Source of the DNA: Lingula anatina
Lineage: Eukaryota; Brachiopoda; Lingulata; Lingulida; Lingulidae
Assembly: GCF_001039355.2 (NCBI RefSeq)
Contig: NW_019776113.1
Coordinates: 478,485-520,220 of the forward strand
Direction: 5' to 3'
DNA: 41,736 nucleotides
The notes below the pieces were generated by a model. The model had not been told where the DNA came from, ran no database searches, and was given only the letters and a program-made list of their open reading frames with translations. Shown one piece after another: positions 23,186 through 39,386 of this stretch; positions within the stretch are counted from its first letter, which is position 1, and every line of letters starts with the position of its first letter. The position numbers and the translations under genes were made by a program.

Positions 23186-25058
23186 ATAATAAATGATAAT
23201 AATAAATAAAGTAGCTTTGTATCTGCTCACTTTGGCAAAAGGTACACTAACACTGTAATGGCAAAGAGGGGGGACATCACAAAACAGTCTTTTTTGATCT
23301 TGCTTTTGATTCCTTCCACTTTTAAAGCCGTATAATCTTAATCATTCATGCAAGGCCGCATCAAGATTAAGTTTCGACTTCCGATCTGTCCACCCGAGTT
23401 ATCATCTCCTCTTGCTATAATTAAGCCCGTGAACGTGAATCTTGAAACATTTTTACAACTAATTAGTTTTAAACGTTTTAAGTCAAATAAATGTTGTCAT
23501 TAAAAAGGCTTTACTTTTTATACAAAAAGGTCAAATATATTCCCGTGAAATAGTAAACATTAAAAAGGTCGACTAAGTGAGGAAATTCTTTTAAATTCCC
23601 TTTGAATCGTGACTCTACTCCGCGAATTGTCTTTCAATTTGGAAGTAAACGCTTCTTTAACGGCTGAAACAAATGATTCTCGTGTTGGTATAATTGAAAG
23701 AAACACGACTCGCTTCATTTAAAGGGAAGTGGTTGTATCCGCTGTGCAGTGGTTTTTCGTAAAAAGGCAATTTTTATGTATTCAATAGTGTAAATTAAAT
23801 AGTCAGAACTAGCAGCAATTACAATATGTATTTAATGCAATTTTTCCATTCCTTAACGTGAGGTTCTAACACGTGCTTCCATAGATAATTAAAGATGATG
23901 TGACGGTTAACTGGAGTGGCGCAGATGGAGATGAGCTCACTTAATAACTCTGTATCTCATGCAACACCAGAAACTGCGTTTTTCAGATAAAAAAGTGTAC
24001 TTCGTGAGCGTCTTAATGGAAATGCAACTGAGCCCCTTGATAACCGAAAGATTGCAGGAAATGAGAGTCACGACTTCGACACCTAAACGGCGATAGCTGG
24101 ATCATTTGTATTGTAATACAGGCTGTTAACAGTAAGCGGAGACAAAATGAGGGGGGAAGGTGGTGATGAGGCTGTAAAAGCGCACACTTAACTGGGCTCG
24201 CATATCCATAAACACTACTAATAAGACACTTTTAAGTTGAGCGTCAATAAGCCATGGCAGTATTTCCAGGAAGAACTTGTCATCTTTCTGAAACGCTTTG
24301 TGAAATGGACTTTGTAACTTCTGACGTTCTAATAAATGGTATAATATTGATCTCTGATGGTAAACGCATTTGAAAGTGGACCCATTCTAATGTTTAACTC
24401 CCGAGTACAATTGTTTTTACTTGCCAACGCGGTTCGTTACATGCGGTCCATTACAGAAAACCGAACAAGTCTGCTTGAAGGAGATAAAAGCAGAACATCA
24501 GAAGCTCCCATCCTATGTATGATGAAAGTACAGCGTATCACCAACCTGCGCTGACAGCTATATAATAGGTGTATTTATATCAAAATACCATCAGTACAAG
24601 TCTTAAGTTAATGCATTTTTTATCTACTTGGTGCGTTGGCAGCCAGTTTGCACACACATCACACATATACTTGAAATTATTCCTTCTCATTTGCATTGCA
24701 CATAGTATGAAGGAAAAAGCTTGATATTAAATAAAACGCAACACACAAATCAAGATATTTAAGAGAAACAATTACAGCTATGATCTTTTAATGTTAACTC
24801 GTGTAGCTGATGCAAGGTAGTTTGGCACATCTTGGATTATCTTACTTTTTATGTTGCAAAATAAATAAATAAATAAATTAGTGAGTTAATAAATTAATAA
24901 ACAATAGAATAATCAGAGGAGAGTGGTACATTTTCTTTTCAAAGTATGTTTTATTTATTTTTTTTTCGACAACAATCCCAATCCTCTTGTACTCCGACAT
25001 AAGGCCTGATGCCGGTGTGGCCAGAGCGCACGATCAACCCTGGAGACTCAAAGTAGCT

Positions 25059-25064
25059 TTTATT
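25059..25064 (-). promoter_or_regulatory. candidate poly(A) signal of CDK5RAP1
   Basis: AATAAA on the minus strand about 670 nt beyond the stop at 25736. It is the first perfect hexamer I found downstream; a variant ATTAAA lies nearer, around 25437. Confidence 0.35.
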
Positions 25065-25735
25065 TTCTTACCAATACTTAGTGATACATCTTATAACCAT
25101 CAGAAATAGATTTTGCATTAGCACTTGGTAAGTGCTATTTCTCCCAGTGGAGTTAGGTCATAAAGTTGCGTTGTTGTTTTTTTATTTTATCAAGAGATCA
25201 CAGCAAGTGCTTGTGTACTACAAGTAGAAAATGGGAGATCTGACTTGGCAATTCTATGATACTAAGGACCAGTGCATCTGCACGCCAATTATCAATCAAT
25301 ATAAAAATAGCACACACAAAAGTAGCCATCTTTGACTCAGATGACATTTGGCATCCATGCAATCATTACAGATAGATTTATGTCAATAACACTCAACTTT
25401 AGAGAGAAAACTTAAAAGTGGATTTCTTTGATCTATTTTAATGTTTAGGGCATAATATAATGTACGTTGTATTGCTCTGAATGTACTGAATTTCAATGTT
25501 ACAAATGTGCCAAGTGTGGATTTTATGAAGGGGGGAGGGGTGATAATTCAAATATTCTAATTAGTAAAATGTGCAACTTTGTTTCTGATTAAATATCAGA
25601 CTTTGTGATAATAAGTCCAGGCCCTTTATCATTTTCTTTAGTTTCTTGAATACTGTCTGTTTTCAGAGGTTTGGCTCTCAAACTGAAGTCAACGGTCTAA
25701 ACTCCCGACTCCTTGTCCGTGTATCAGTGTGTATG

Positions 25736-28700
25736 TCACTCTGCTGTGGTGAATTCACGTAGAGAGTTGCGAGCTACAGGAACACCTCTCATTGTCTGAC
25801 CTTCTGCACTTGTAACCTGATAAAGATTAAAAATATCATTTGACTCAGACCTTTTCCTTGTTAGCGGATATGAGGTAATTTTTATGAAACACTTTGAAGT
25901 AGTCAGTTCACAGGCAGATTAATTAGAACATAAATATGAAAAATAAAAATAACACTGGCTTTTCAGTCTAGAACTTCAATCATCTGTGTTTTATCTTTTA
26001 ATGGTTGATTAAGAATAGAAATTCCATAATAAGAAAATATTACACAACAGCCAAGACATCAATTACTGCACATCACGATTCATTGATACATAGATCCCAT
26101 GTGAGCAATTTTTAGATGTGAGCCTGGGTTTCATCTTCATGAATGATAACAATATAAACAAATGCATAAATGTGTGCCAAACACATAGTGGAACCACAGG
26201 CATGAAAAAGAAAAAAATCTCAAAAACCTCTTTCTCACCAGTATGAAGAAAGTGAAGCTGCTTAAACAATATGTAAAATTATGTTAATATTTCCTATTTC
26301 AAATATTATGTTTTTGATGTAAATTAATCCCCTGACCACTTTAAACAAATATAATTGTAATAGTGCAGGGGAGGAATTTAAATTTTTCATTTTTGTTGCA
26401 AAATGATAATAGTCTCTACGAGGATGAACAGCAAGGTTTTATGATGACTTTAAATGGTTTCTTCTCACTGAGAACTTTGTTAACTTCTGCCAATTTAATA
26501 GTCAAGATCTGAGTTTGGTTTACAATATGAGTTATATAACAAACTTATTTCACTCAGTTGTGTTTATATATTATATCTCTTGATTCAGAGACTATTTACT
26601 ATAGGCAACGATTTGATCTGAATTAATTTACATCCTTTTATGTGTTGTACATAAAAGATTCAAGTTATAGCTTCACTGTAAAGCAACTGCAATGTTTCTT
26701 TAAAGCATGATAGAAATACTGTATACCTTCACAATAACATAATCACCAGGTTTCAAGGGACTTGAACTAGCTGCATCTTGGTCACTGTTCCCAGGTAAAG
26801 AGCACTGGGGAAAAACAACCTTAATACCTCCATCATTTCTACCAACCAGGTCAGCAGACGACTTTTTGCTGTCCTGAAAAATCAATCAAAGAAATGGCTG
26901 AACATCACTTGTAAATTAAGGGTCATCTAAAAGGTTCACATTTTTTTCTAAAATGAAAATTTCATAAAACAAATCAGGGTGGTTAAAGACAAAATTTAAA
27001 GAACTGAACTAAATAATCACTGCTATTATCACTAGAGCCACAATCGTCACCTTGAATGGTAAAAGAATCTTAATATCACACACAAGGCTTTTTTAATCTT
27101 CTATCAATATGAAAAATAAAGCACAATCAACATAAGTTCCAAATCTAGAGCAATGTTAGCATGTATACAGCTGACAGACTTGAGCACTGACAAGAACAGT
27201 TTGTGTGTCTCTATTTTAAAACTCCTGCTGGTTAATAACCCAGGTGAACATGTTCACCAACATGAGCATTGGAATCACAATAACTGATGTTCCAATGTAA
27301 ATTGAAAAGAACTGACATTATGGTATATTAATAAAAAAAATTAAGAAATGCTACATTTGAAGTAAAAATGCAATAACAGTTGGAATTACTGTCAGTGCTA
27401 ATTAATGGATGATTCCAGATGTAAGATTTTAGTGTCTAGGGGGGATTCATGCTCTGTTATCAGACTTGATTTCATGTTCCAAGGGAGAAGTAGGAAGAAA
27501 GACAAAAACTGAAAATCTCAATATCCATCAGCATAGGATTTATAAAAAATAAGATCAGAAATTTTTTGGCAATTAAATGTTCCTCAATTTCATATTTTTC
27601 CAACAATAGAATGAAACTAGAAAAGATCACCAAGGCATACAAATCAATTAATCAATGCATCAACTCCAAAGTCTATTCAATTCTCAGTTAGCAGTTTCAG
27701 GCCCATCCTGAATGTCATATCATATCATATCAATATTTTTAGTTTGAGTTTAGGCTGCTATCTAAAAACCCCAAAAAATCAAAACACACCCTCCTTTGGA
27801 GGTAATACATGATACTTTCTTCTTGTGTGGAACTTTCACCCTTTTGCTATAAAAATAATGAAATAACTATCTCAAAGGCAGCATCAGCTGACCTTGGCAG
27901 AGATAATAAGTACTTCCTAGTTCTTCTGTGAATCTATTATTAATTGGTCCTTTCTCAAATCACCTAAGGTCACCACATAAATTTTCTTCCAATTCCCACA
28001 TGCTTGGGAACTGAATAATGCATAGCAAGTATGTTTTCAAATTAATCTAGAGAATAATAAAATAATGAAAACCAAAGCAAGTCAAAACAAATCAGTAATG
28101 GGGGTCAACTGAAAATCTCTCAATGAAAATGATGCAGTTGAACTGTTGTTGTCATAATGACCAATGGCGCTGACTTAGACATTGTCACTGACCTGTCTTC
28201 ATAGACATTCAGCGTGTTTGCATGGATGGGAGCAGATTGAGAATGTTAATAAAGGGTGAAAGTCTATGAACTATAAACTAGACTTCCTATCAACATTTTC
28301 ATACAAAATACAAAAACTTTTGAAACTTGCTCTCCTAAATGAAAAGAAAATATCTTCAACAAGCAGGAAAACTCCCACCCTAAAATATGTTTATTATCAG
28401 TCATCATAATCATCATCACTAACATTATTATTATATACATATAAATAAATAGCCATGCTTATCTGAATCAAAAGTGAATATTGCACAATGGCTTTTGTAC
28501 CAACACAACTGTTTTCACATCCAGAACTTTTTTTAACATGCTGCTGATCAGAGAACAAAAGCTCAACAGCTTTATTCATTTATCCATGCTTCCTAATTTA
28601 TAGAGAAAAAAATCTGATCATGAACAAAGCTGACATCTTACCAATCAAATGATATGCAATTGGACAAAACTGCTAGAGATGAATATGCATGTATTACCTC

Positions 28701-30504
28701 AAAATGATGCCACTCAGTGTATCTAAATGAGCTCACACTGAAGATACATATTCAAGAAATGGAAAATACGTATAATCCAAGGTGACAACATTTATTTGTA
28801 TTGGCTCATTCAATAATACTCCGTTTTAATCTAAGTGCAGATACAAGTAAATAATGACTGATTCATTTTTGTAGAGTCCTCCTAACATGACACAGCCAGA
28901 CAGACAGACACACAGACAGACAGCCAGTCAGAAAGACAGACCCACAGACAGCCAGACAGACACAGACACACAAATAAATACCCTTGGTCAAACTGAAATC
29001 ATTTACAGTCAAAATATAGTTGTCTTGGTTTTTTTCTTTTTAGTATTATCATAATGATTTTTCTTGCTTAAAATGAAATTTCTGTTAAACAGCAGAAATA
29101 TTCCTCTAAAAATCAAAGAATACTCTACATGATTGATGATATCAATCAAGCAACATACACTGCAGCCGTCAGATTTGATAAATTTTCCATGAAATTTGCC
29201 TGCCTTCTGTCATTTATATTTAATATTCTGCTATAAATTAAGGACATAATTCACGGGAAGCAGTGTAAAGTTTTTGATGAAAACTCCATCATTGTATCTT
29301 GTTTCTAACAAGCCCAGCCTAAATAGAATCCATCCATCCTTATAACCACTGATACATCATATCACAAAATTGACATCACCAGCGACAAAGACTGTAAGCA
29401 ACAGAACTGAGAAACTGATGAGATCTGATTTCAGGAACTCTTTGGGAATTTTTCTTTCCTGTTATAAAAACCTCATCCACCATGCAAACAGGCCGTTAAG
29501 CAAATCAAGTATTTTGGAAATGGTATGATTCTCCAGAGTGATCTAATACCCAGCATCTTAGATAGAGCCTAAAATAAGGCAAATAACAGTGTGTGATGTT
29601 TTACAAGAATAGAAAAAGTATGAGGATCCATGTGAATTGGGGGTTACTTTTGGGCTATAAGAGTCAAACTCTACCTGCTGGGACTGTTGTGCAATAGACT
29701 ATGATTGAAAATAAGAGAAAAAAGACCATTTTCCGTGCTCAAATTCCATCAACTTTAATTCAATACCACTCTCACGGGTCCCAGCAATTTAAAGTGCAGT
29801 ACTGGCTTGCTAAACAGCTTTACATTCACTAAAGCAAAACACTATATCTGTCATGTGGTATCTCTGTTAAATATTACATAACTATACTCTTCACTTGCCA
29901 GAATGTATTGATCATTCAATCTTAGAATGACAGCTAATACAGATCACTTGTTGACTGAGAGCTTTTTTCTCCCATCTGTCACCACACGTTCCCTCCATCA
30001 GTGTCTACAGTCAACTGCTTCTTTCTTGCAGTGTACTCTTAACAAGGACAAGACACATTGTCTTAATTCAATCACTTAGAAGTCACCAATCCTGCTGCAG
30101 GTGGCTCCTAAGCCAGAAGCACCATTCATGCACAAAGGGTATGGTGTATATATACATGTTGTTGAAGCATCAGCCATTCAACCCAGCCCAGATTTACCCG
30201 GACTCTAGTCCAGTGAGACACTGGCTCCTAAAATCTGATCACCATCTCAAAATTCACACTTGCCAATCAGCACCAATAAATATGAAATAAACCTGAGCAT
30301 TTCCTTTGAACATACTACTTCATAGTGAAATAATTGATTTGCAATTTATGACCTGACAAAAGATGTCCCCCAGCGACCCAGTACTGAATGGTGTTATTAT
30401 GATAAGAAAAATCCAACCGCGACATGAGCCTATTCTAGAAAACACATTTTTGATATATGGAAATTGTTTTCTTCTGATATAGTAAATTGCATTTTGCACG
30501 CAAA

Positions 30505-30536
<32 letters not shown>

Positions 30537-30665
30537 AATCATAATAATCATAATAATAATAAAATAATAATAATAAATAAATAAATAATAAACAGCTTTT
30601 TTAGGAAAATCATTTATAAGAATCTGACAGACTCACAAGTATACCTTAAAATATCTCAAATTATA

Positions 30666-30699
<34 letters not shown>

Positions 30700-33600
30700 C
30701 CTTGGTTAAAATAATGAATCAATTTGGGCATTATCAATTTCACCCAACTTCTAATTAGCATGGGTGACCAGAGTTCTAATCAAGTGTCACCCTACTACTG
30801 ATCAATCAGTGGTGGGCTGAAGGTCAACAGACAAGGGAATGGCTTAAAATGGACACTTTAATAAGATATATTAATTACAGACTGAAAATACAATTCTTCA
30901 TTATCATCCCTTTTACTCCACCTGGGAGCACAGATCCATCACTGACAAAATGTACTTGTTGAAGTTCTGGTTGAGTCCAACATTAAAGCATTATTTATAA
31001 AATACTTCAGAAGAAATAAACAGGATTTTGCAAATTTCATCAAAAATGCATGATGCTTGTGGGAAGCTACATGTAACAGGCTACTGTTCAACATTCTGAC
31101 AGAAATCCAATATGACTACTGAAATATCACTCAAAAAACAATCACTACTGTCTGGCTGAATAGCATACATGTGAGAGAGTTTCCAACTCAAGCTGACGAG
31201 CAATGCATTCAACATGGAAATATCGGGATCAATAATGTAAAGGTAAACACTCTTGACTCTATGCTCCAGACAGCACCCATCACTTATTTGTCATCACTCA
31301 TCCATTATTTCAGCAATGTAACAAATACAGAAAGAAAACTAACAAAAAAAAAAAAAAAAAAAAAAAAAGAAAAAAAAAAGACAGCCGAATGGAAAATATC
31401 AAATAACAAGAGTTATTTATCAAAAAAACAGGATTTTGACAAGACTGATGCATGAAGAGATTTGCCTGACAGAGGACAATAAATAACACATGACACCTAG
31501 CTCTATCAACAAACTAATTAATGCACAATATATGAATGGTAAACATGGAACCTTGAAATATCCCATGCCGACTACAATAGTACTTTATGTTAATCTTACT
31601 ATTTATTTCATCTTTACATCAAAAACCTCAAAATAAATGAAATATTTTATGTTTTATGGGGACATAAACAAAAACTAATAAAAAGCAAACAACAAAAGGT
31701 AATTAGGATATCACAACTGACAAGAAATGTCAAAATTCATTTCAGCAGACAAGCAATGGGCAAGACATGAAAGGATATCTTCAGAAATTTTTCCTTTTTG
31801 ATTTTTCTACCTACCCCATCAATAAGGACCAATTGCAACTTCCCAATTTCACTTTTTCTCTTCATTCCCATCTCTTTTCTTGCTGTATCTAAAATTTCTT
31901 CCATTCTCCTTTGCTTTACTATTTGTGGAACATCATCTTGTAACCAATGGAATGCCTTGGTTTTCTTAAATAAGAGAGATAACAAATAGGTTTACAAAAA
32001 ATATGTTCAGTCTCAACAGGCTATTTTCATTCTTTTTTCCACAAGGAGATTTACAATGCTTACATAATGAAAGCATATTAAAAGTTTATTGTTGGTTTAA
32101 AGGTAGAAAAAATGCAACAGTCATCAGGGCCTACTTATCTTTCATCACACTGCAACACACTAATTCTTTTTCAATATTTCACATCAATAATAAAACATGT
32201 AATCAGCATGATTCCATAAATATCTCCGCAATGCAGCTGTGCTGGTATGCTAAGACAGGTTTTACCTGCTAATTAGGCTATAGGGGACTTCACTCCCTTG
32301 CACAAGATGTCCACAAGTTACCTTCCTGTTGTTTAGGCAGAAGTAAGTTTATTGGCATGTAGGGCCTTCCATAATAGCCAGCTATTTAGTTACCAATATA
32401 ACTAATGTATCTATCCTTCAAACTGATCAACACACACCTGTCTCATACTGTATGGGAATGCCCACACAAAGTCATACTTGGCCAGCCTGAGGAGTGACAA
32501 AGTATCTTCATGGGCTTCTTCAGTCTCTCCACAAAAACCAGCTATGAAATCACTGGTCAGTGAGACACCTGCAATCACAAAGAAAGGTAAGAGAAACAAC
32601 ATTGTATTTCTCTATATGGCACCTAACCCTCCTCCATAACCACAGGTGTTAATGTATAACTCTGTAATGTCAAAAATCCATAATTCTGGATAGAATAAAA
32701 TTCTGGATGATATGTAAGTCAAATTAGTAAAAACCATCACTGAACAGGCCCTGCCCTGCCTTGCCACAACAACTTAGTCAGATTCATATTCAGTAATGAA
32801 GGATATGGAAGTCCTACCCTTTCACAAAGGCAAAATAAAAAAAAATGTCCCAAGAGCAGAATCAACTGACCTGGTAAGACTTCCTGAATGTGGTGTAACA
32901 GTTGTATATATGCCTCACGTGTGTAGCCTCTCCTCATGGCAGCTAACACATCAGAGTTCCCGCTCTGTGCAGGCAAATGTATCTGCTTACATATATTAGG
33001 CCTGTCTTGTATCAGATAGAGTACCTGAGCAAAAGAAAGTAAGTTTCAAAAACTTCTATGTAATCTTATTAGGTTACAAAAATCAATCCTATTTATATCT
33101 TCTTAAATAATCTTTTCACACTTTACACAAAACAAAAGGCTCAAATTGTTGTAATATTTCAACACAAGATATAAAAATAAAGCATGAGAGTGTCTTAAAC
33201 TCTTAATCTGCATTAAGCACTGTTACTATATATTGATGTAACATTGTACTTCATCTGGGAAGTCCTTAGGATGTGGTGACGTAAACCGTATTCTCATGTC
33301 AGGATCCACCAGAGAAGCCCTGTCCAGCAGGTCACTGAACCTCTTGCCACCATGTTTGGGCCTGTAGACCGTCTCAAACCCCTCACTCATCACTGTGGGC
33401 CTGTCACCACCAATACCCCCAAAATGCTGAGATTCAGAAAGGTCTCTGTAACTGTTCACATTCTGACCAAGTAGCATGACTTCTTTTACACCCTAAAAAT
33501 GCACACAATTGATAATTACCTTTTGTTATTGGGCAACATATGGCAAGATTTCTAGTGCACCATGATAAGCTATATGGGCTGAGCAATCATGGTAGTTCAC

Positions 33601-35984
33601 TGTCTTATGGAACTGTACATGCAAGGTGTAAGAAGAATTTTTTTAATTTATGGATGCCCTTCTTCAGTATAGCTAAGCATATGTGGGAAATTATAATTAC
33701 CATTTAAAAGTTGAAAGGCAGCCATACTGCTAGCTTTCAAATGCTGAAAAAGATCAAATGTGTTGCTTCATACCTGATCAGACAAAGTTTTTATTTCATT
33801 GATAATGGACTCAATAGGCCGACTCCTCTCCCTGCCTCTGGTAAATGGTACAATACAGTAGCTACACATGTTGTCACAGCCTCGCATTATTGACCTACAA
33901 TATATCAGTTTACAAGAAGTTCAATGTGAATGAAGGATTTAATGCATACATACATGTAAACACAAATACTTATATAAAAACATGCACATGAATGTTGATA
34001 TACACCACTCTCAGAAATTAAGTTGATTCTTAGCAACAGATCAAAATTTAGTATGACTGTTTCTCTGAGAAATGTAAATACTACTTACACAAAGGCAGAT
34101 TTAGAATTTTCATTCAATCTGACAGGCATAATATCTGCATAGGTTTCTTCCATTGACAGCTGAACATTGACTGGAAGAAATGGAAAAACACTTTTTCTGC
34201 AATCTTGTAATGTATAGTTTATCTCTCAGTCTGAAAATTAGTGAGATAATATGAATAAATTCCATGAAAAGCTTTTCTTTTTTTCACAGTTGCACATGGA
34301 TTAATATTCATGAGATTGCTTTATAAACTTGTGTTTTTATTAGTTTGGGACTGCAATCTGTGCATACCTGCTGAATGGCCAGCCTGTGAGGAGGCCAGCA
34401 TCCTTGGTAGATCTCTGTATGAATCAGGACCACAGATGATGTCTACATCCTCTTGTTCTAAAAGTTTAGTTTTCAAACGTTCTGCCATGCAGCCTGATAG
34501 AAAAAACAGTTCGGCTCTCAAACTTTAAAAAACCCTGCCATGTGTCAAATTTCAGCTTTTTCATCCACTCAACAATATATCATTATTTTTTAATATTTCA
34601 ATAGTCTTCTATTCTAGAATACATTCCAACTAAGTTGCAAGAAATACATTAGAATAATCAATTAATCAAACAGAAAGGAGACATCTAGCAAGTTTTGAAA
34701 CTGATATAAAGCATTTTCTGGTAAAAGAATAAGATCTTACAAAGTTCTGTATTTTAAATATCTTTGTAATAAAAAAATTAACAATTAAATAAATTACATA
34801 AACCTTTACCCAAAATGCCTATCTTCACAGGAACTTTGGGGTTAAGTTTTTGCCTTCTTTTCTTTAAACCAGAGTAATAGGCCAACCGTTTCCTAATCTT
34901 CTGCTCAGCCCCCTCTCTTATCGCACAGGTGACAACTAACAGGACATCTGCCTGAAAGATAATGGTTATAACTTTGATATCTTAGAATAATTAACTCACA
35001 CCATATATACAACCCAACAAAGAACCTTTATTTTATAAGTTTAATGATTCTCCGTCAATTTATGTTTTTCTTTCAACAGCCAAACATTACAGAGACTACA
35101 AAGTGTATCTCATCATGAAAATATGATATAACTTCATACTTCTGGTAGGCAATCTGTACGTTCAAATCCTTTTTCCTTGAGAATACTCCAAGCAACCTCT
35201 GTATCACTAAAATTCATCTGACATCCATGAGTTTCTATACACACTGTAAAAGAAATATGTGGTAAACTACCTTATTAATCAAAAATTTTTTAATTATCAG
35301 AATTGCTTTGAATACATAGTTATTTTTATAAATAAGCTCATTTCCATACAGTTACATGGGTGAACATAGTTTCTTCATCTTTCTATCCTTATTTCTATTC
35401 AGTTGAGTGCTTTATTTTTGCACAGCAACAGTGATTTTATAATATATTTGTTCAAAATTCTGCACCATTCTTAGTGTTTTTCGTTTGCATAATGAAAGTC
35501 TAACATGCTATCATATTGGTTGTTTTGTTTGGTCTACAAATACATAAAACAATCAAGGTGACAGCCGAAAGTGCCCGAAATTTCTTAGAAATAATAATCA
35601 TTTCTCCTTGATACTGTCACTGATAAGAAGTTGGCTACCCTTTCTTCCTTTTCCACTGAGAATTTCTGGTGAAAAATACGGCACAATGTCTTCATTTTCG
35701 GATGGACCTACAGACTGGTCGACTTCAAAGTTCGTGGTACTTTTAGTAATAAAATAATGAAGCGAAGGGCCGTCAGCAAGCTTATTGCCATAATTTTTAA
35801 TTTTCAAACCATGTTTAGATGTTTCCTTTTGAGTTTCCTCATTTTTGCTGTTTGATTCATATTCAGCGATGGTTGAAAACTCCCTTTTAGGTCTTATTGG
35901 GCTACATTTTGTTCTGAGGATTGCAGAATTAGTCAATATTCGACAGAATTGTTTAACAGCCGTTTCCATCATGGGCGCAGACAT
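25736..35984 (-). CDS. CDK5RAP1: CDK5RAP1, tRNA 2-methylthio-N6-isopentenyladenosine synthase (12 exons)
   Basis: Radical-SAM methylthiotransferase that converts i6A37 to ms2i6A37, chiefly in mitochondrial tRNAs in animals. Coding exons (5' to 3'): 35984-35639, 35243-35140, 34951-34810, 34493-34368, 34170-34089, 33894-33774, 33492-33250, 33024-32871, 32568-32438, 31964-31815, 26873-26727, 25816-25736. All phases join, giving 608 aa, close to the ~600 aa of the human protein. The UPF0004 domain has C123 (THGCQMN), C159 (VTCAIRE) and C199 (GCMAERL). The radical-SAM cluster is C273/C277/C280 ([10 protein letters not shown]). Other hallmarks are [27 protein letters not shown], and a C-terminal TRAM domain (~520-605). 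The Arg/Ser-rich N-terminus (1-45) suits a mitochondrial presequence. The exon 1 donor (GGGTAGCC) is weak but gives the conserved [12 protein letters not shown] join. It is divergent from TMEM50. Confidence 0.96.
28889..28973. repeat. degenerate (CAGA)n / CAGC repeat
   Basis: About 85 bases of imperfect CAGA units with CAGC and CACA interruptions, within intron 10 of CDK5RAP1. Confidence 0.9.
30501..30596. repeat. AAAT / AATAATC simple repeat
   Basis: A run of AAAT units passes into AATAATC and AAT units. It is followed about 70 bases later by a 31-base poly(A) run (30667-30697). Both lie in intron 10 of CDK5RAP1. Confidence 0.9.
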
Positions 35985-36291
35985 ATTGATAATATCAAAC
36001 GCGCGCGTTGAACGTTGTATTGTTCTGTCTTTGGTACTAAATAGTCATATTTTGCCAAAAAGAAAAAAACGACGAAACTTTACAAATCTTCATTCCATGT
36101 GTATAAAATATATCAACATCTTAAGTTGCTTAAGTGTTGAAGGTATAATAAAGGAAGGAATGTTACTCAACATCTTTATGACGTGCTATACCAAATAAGT
36201 AAATGTGAAGGTCACGTGAAAAAGCCGAAGAATATTTGATGAATCGACTAGTAACCTAAAACAAGGTTGTGTTTTTATCTGAATGAGTTAG
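35985..36291. promoter_or_regulatory. probable bidirectional promoter of CDK5RAP1 and TMEM50
   Basis: The minus-strand CDK5RAP1 start codon is at 35984. A strong plus-strand donor, TTAG|GTAAGA, has its last exon base at 36291 and could end a non-coding first exon of TMEM50. That would place both transcription starts within about 300 bp. Local features are a GCGCGCG run near 36001 and a TGAAGGTCACGTGA cluster at 36206-36219. The arrangement is inferred from sequence only. Confidence 0.45.
36206..36218 (+). promoter_or_regulatory. overlapping ERR-type element and E-box
   Basis: TGAAGGTCA (36206-36214) fits the TNAAGGTCA oestrogen-related-receptor half-site and overlaps CACGTG (36213-36218), the E-box bound by bHLH-ZIP factors. 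It lies 222 bp upstream of the CDK5RAP1 start codon. ERR elements are common in promoters of nuclear genes for mitochondrial proteins, which suits CDK5RAP1, but chance occurrence cannot be excluded. Confidence 0.4.
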
Positions 36292-36947
36292 GTAAGATAC
36301 CTGGTATTATTCTCATTTACTTGACAATAAACTTAAGTTTATAATGGTATTTTAACTTGATGGTTGAATAACTGAACTCAATGTTTGGAGCGGGCTGAAA
36401 TTAATGTTGTTTCCAATATCAAATCCAGTTCCTCCATTTATCGGCTCCGACGACCCCTCTCATGTTCGAAGTAACTCATTACTGGTATATCTAGACATCC
36501 CGCTGGCTCATAAGTTTGGAATTGTTTGGAAAATAGACAAAAATGACAGGCTATTAAGTAGTCGCCCTCAGAATGGTGCAAAACTGAAAAGTGCACTGCA
36601 CGATGTGAAAAAACTTCAAAAAGAGTTTATTATATTGTAGTGTTTGGGAGAGGCAAAGGGTCAAATGTAATCATTTCACACCTAGAGGTTGGAATTTTGT
36701 TGTTCTTAAAATACAATGTTAATTAGGTGCAATTCTGTACTTATCAGAACAATGGCATATGGTGTTATACATGAAAATAGTACCTGAGCAAAAGTATTCC
36801 ATACACTTTGATATGTAATCTGAATAATTCTTGCCAATAATTTTGGATAACTTAAATTTCTAGTGCCAAGTCTCTCTGCTCCTCTGTTTTGTGGTATATA
36901 AAGTACTGGTACTCTTCTATTGAAATGGATTTACTTTTATTTTGCAG
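36292..36947 (+). other. predicted 5'-UTR intron of TMEM50
   Basis: It begins at the strong donor GTAAGA and ends at a strong acceptor with a T-rich tract, TTTTATTTTGCAG (last base 36947), 67 bp before the TMEM50 start codon. A 78-codon frame inside (36404-36640) has no recognisable domain and would be intronic. Confidence 0.45.
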
Positions 36948-37014
36948 ATCAATTTCTGTGAAACTGCATTGTAGCCCGACTCGTGGTAGATAGCAAACAT
37001 CTTTTGAGTCAAGG

Positions 37015-38970
<1,956 letters not shown>

Positions 38971-39386
38971 GGAGTTGTCAGGACAAACCACCAGATGTCA
39001 CCTTCAGCTGGGATTATTTATTAAATTATGTTTTTTAAGTGCAATGAGAAACTTATTGCAGTTCATCGAATTTGCGGGATCTTTAAATATAAACTAGGAC
39101 CCAGCAAACTTCATATAAAGGAGTAGAACTTGTGCATAGCAATCTTTTTTTGTTAGTATTTATACATTTTACAAACAAAACAACGTAGCAAGTGTATTAT
39201 GTTGTTGCAGAAGGCATGTCTGTCACGTACTGGTATGTAAATTCTTTTCTGTGTGATTTTTGCCGTCAGTTATCCTTGACCGTTTGAAATCTGTATAAAT
39301 TCAAAGTTGTAAATATTGAATGTTTTGGTGACTGAAAATTCGCATGGCAATTTTAGTCTACATTTCAGACTGTTTTCACTTTTCTC

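Larger units (their letters stand above)
22861..25735. other. intergenic region with an assembly gap, downstream of CDK5RAP1
   Basis: No gene is supported. A 163-N gap occupies 23023-23185, and a short AAAT repeat lies near 24862. The right part, roughly 25060-25735, is the probable 3' UTR of the minus-strand CDK5RAP1 gene. Confidence 0.5.
26874..31814 (-). other. 4.9-kb intron 10 of CDK5RAP1
   Basis: This is by far the longest intron of the gene; the others are about 80-400 bp. It lies between the exon ending in ...VLIDG and the exon starting DSKKSSADL. It contains a CAGA-type repeat (28889-28973), an AAAT/AATAATC tract (about 30501-30596) and poly(A) runs (30667-30697, 31344-31368). No nested gene was recognised. 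Confidence 0.75.

Noticed and set aside
30000-30240. Possible SINE-like segment with an AAGGACAAGACACATTG motif in intron 10
   Set aside because: It vaguely resembles dispersed elements I remember, but there are no clear A/B boxes, tail or flanking duplications.
36404-36640. 78-codon frame between CDK5RAP1 and TMEM50
   Set aside because: No domain, and it falls inside the predicted 5'-UTR intron of TMEM50.
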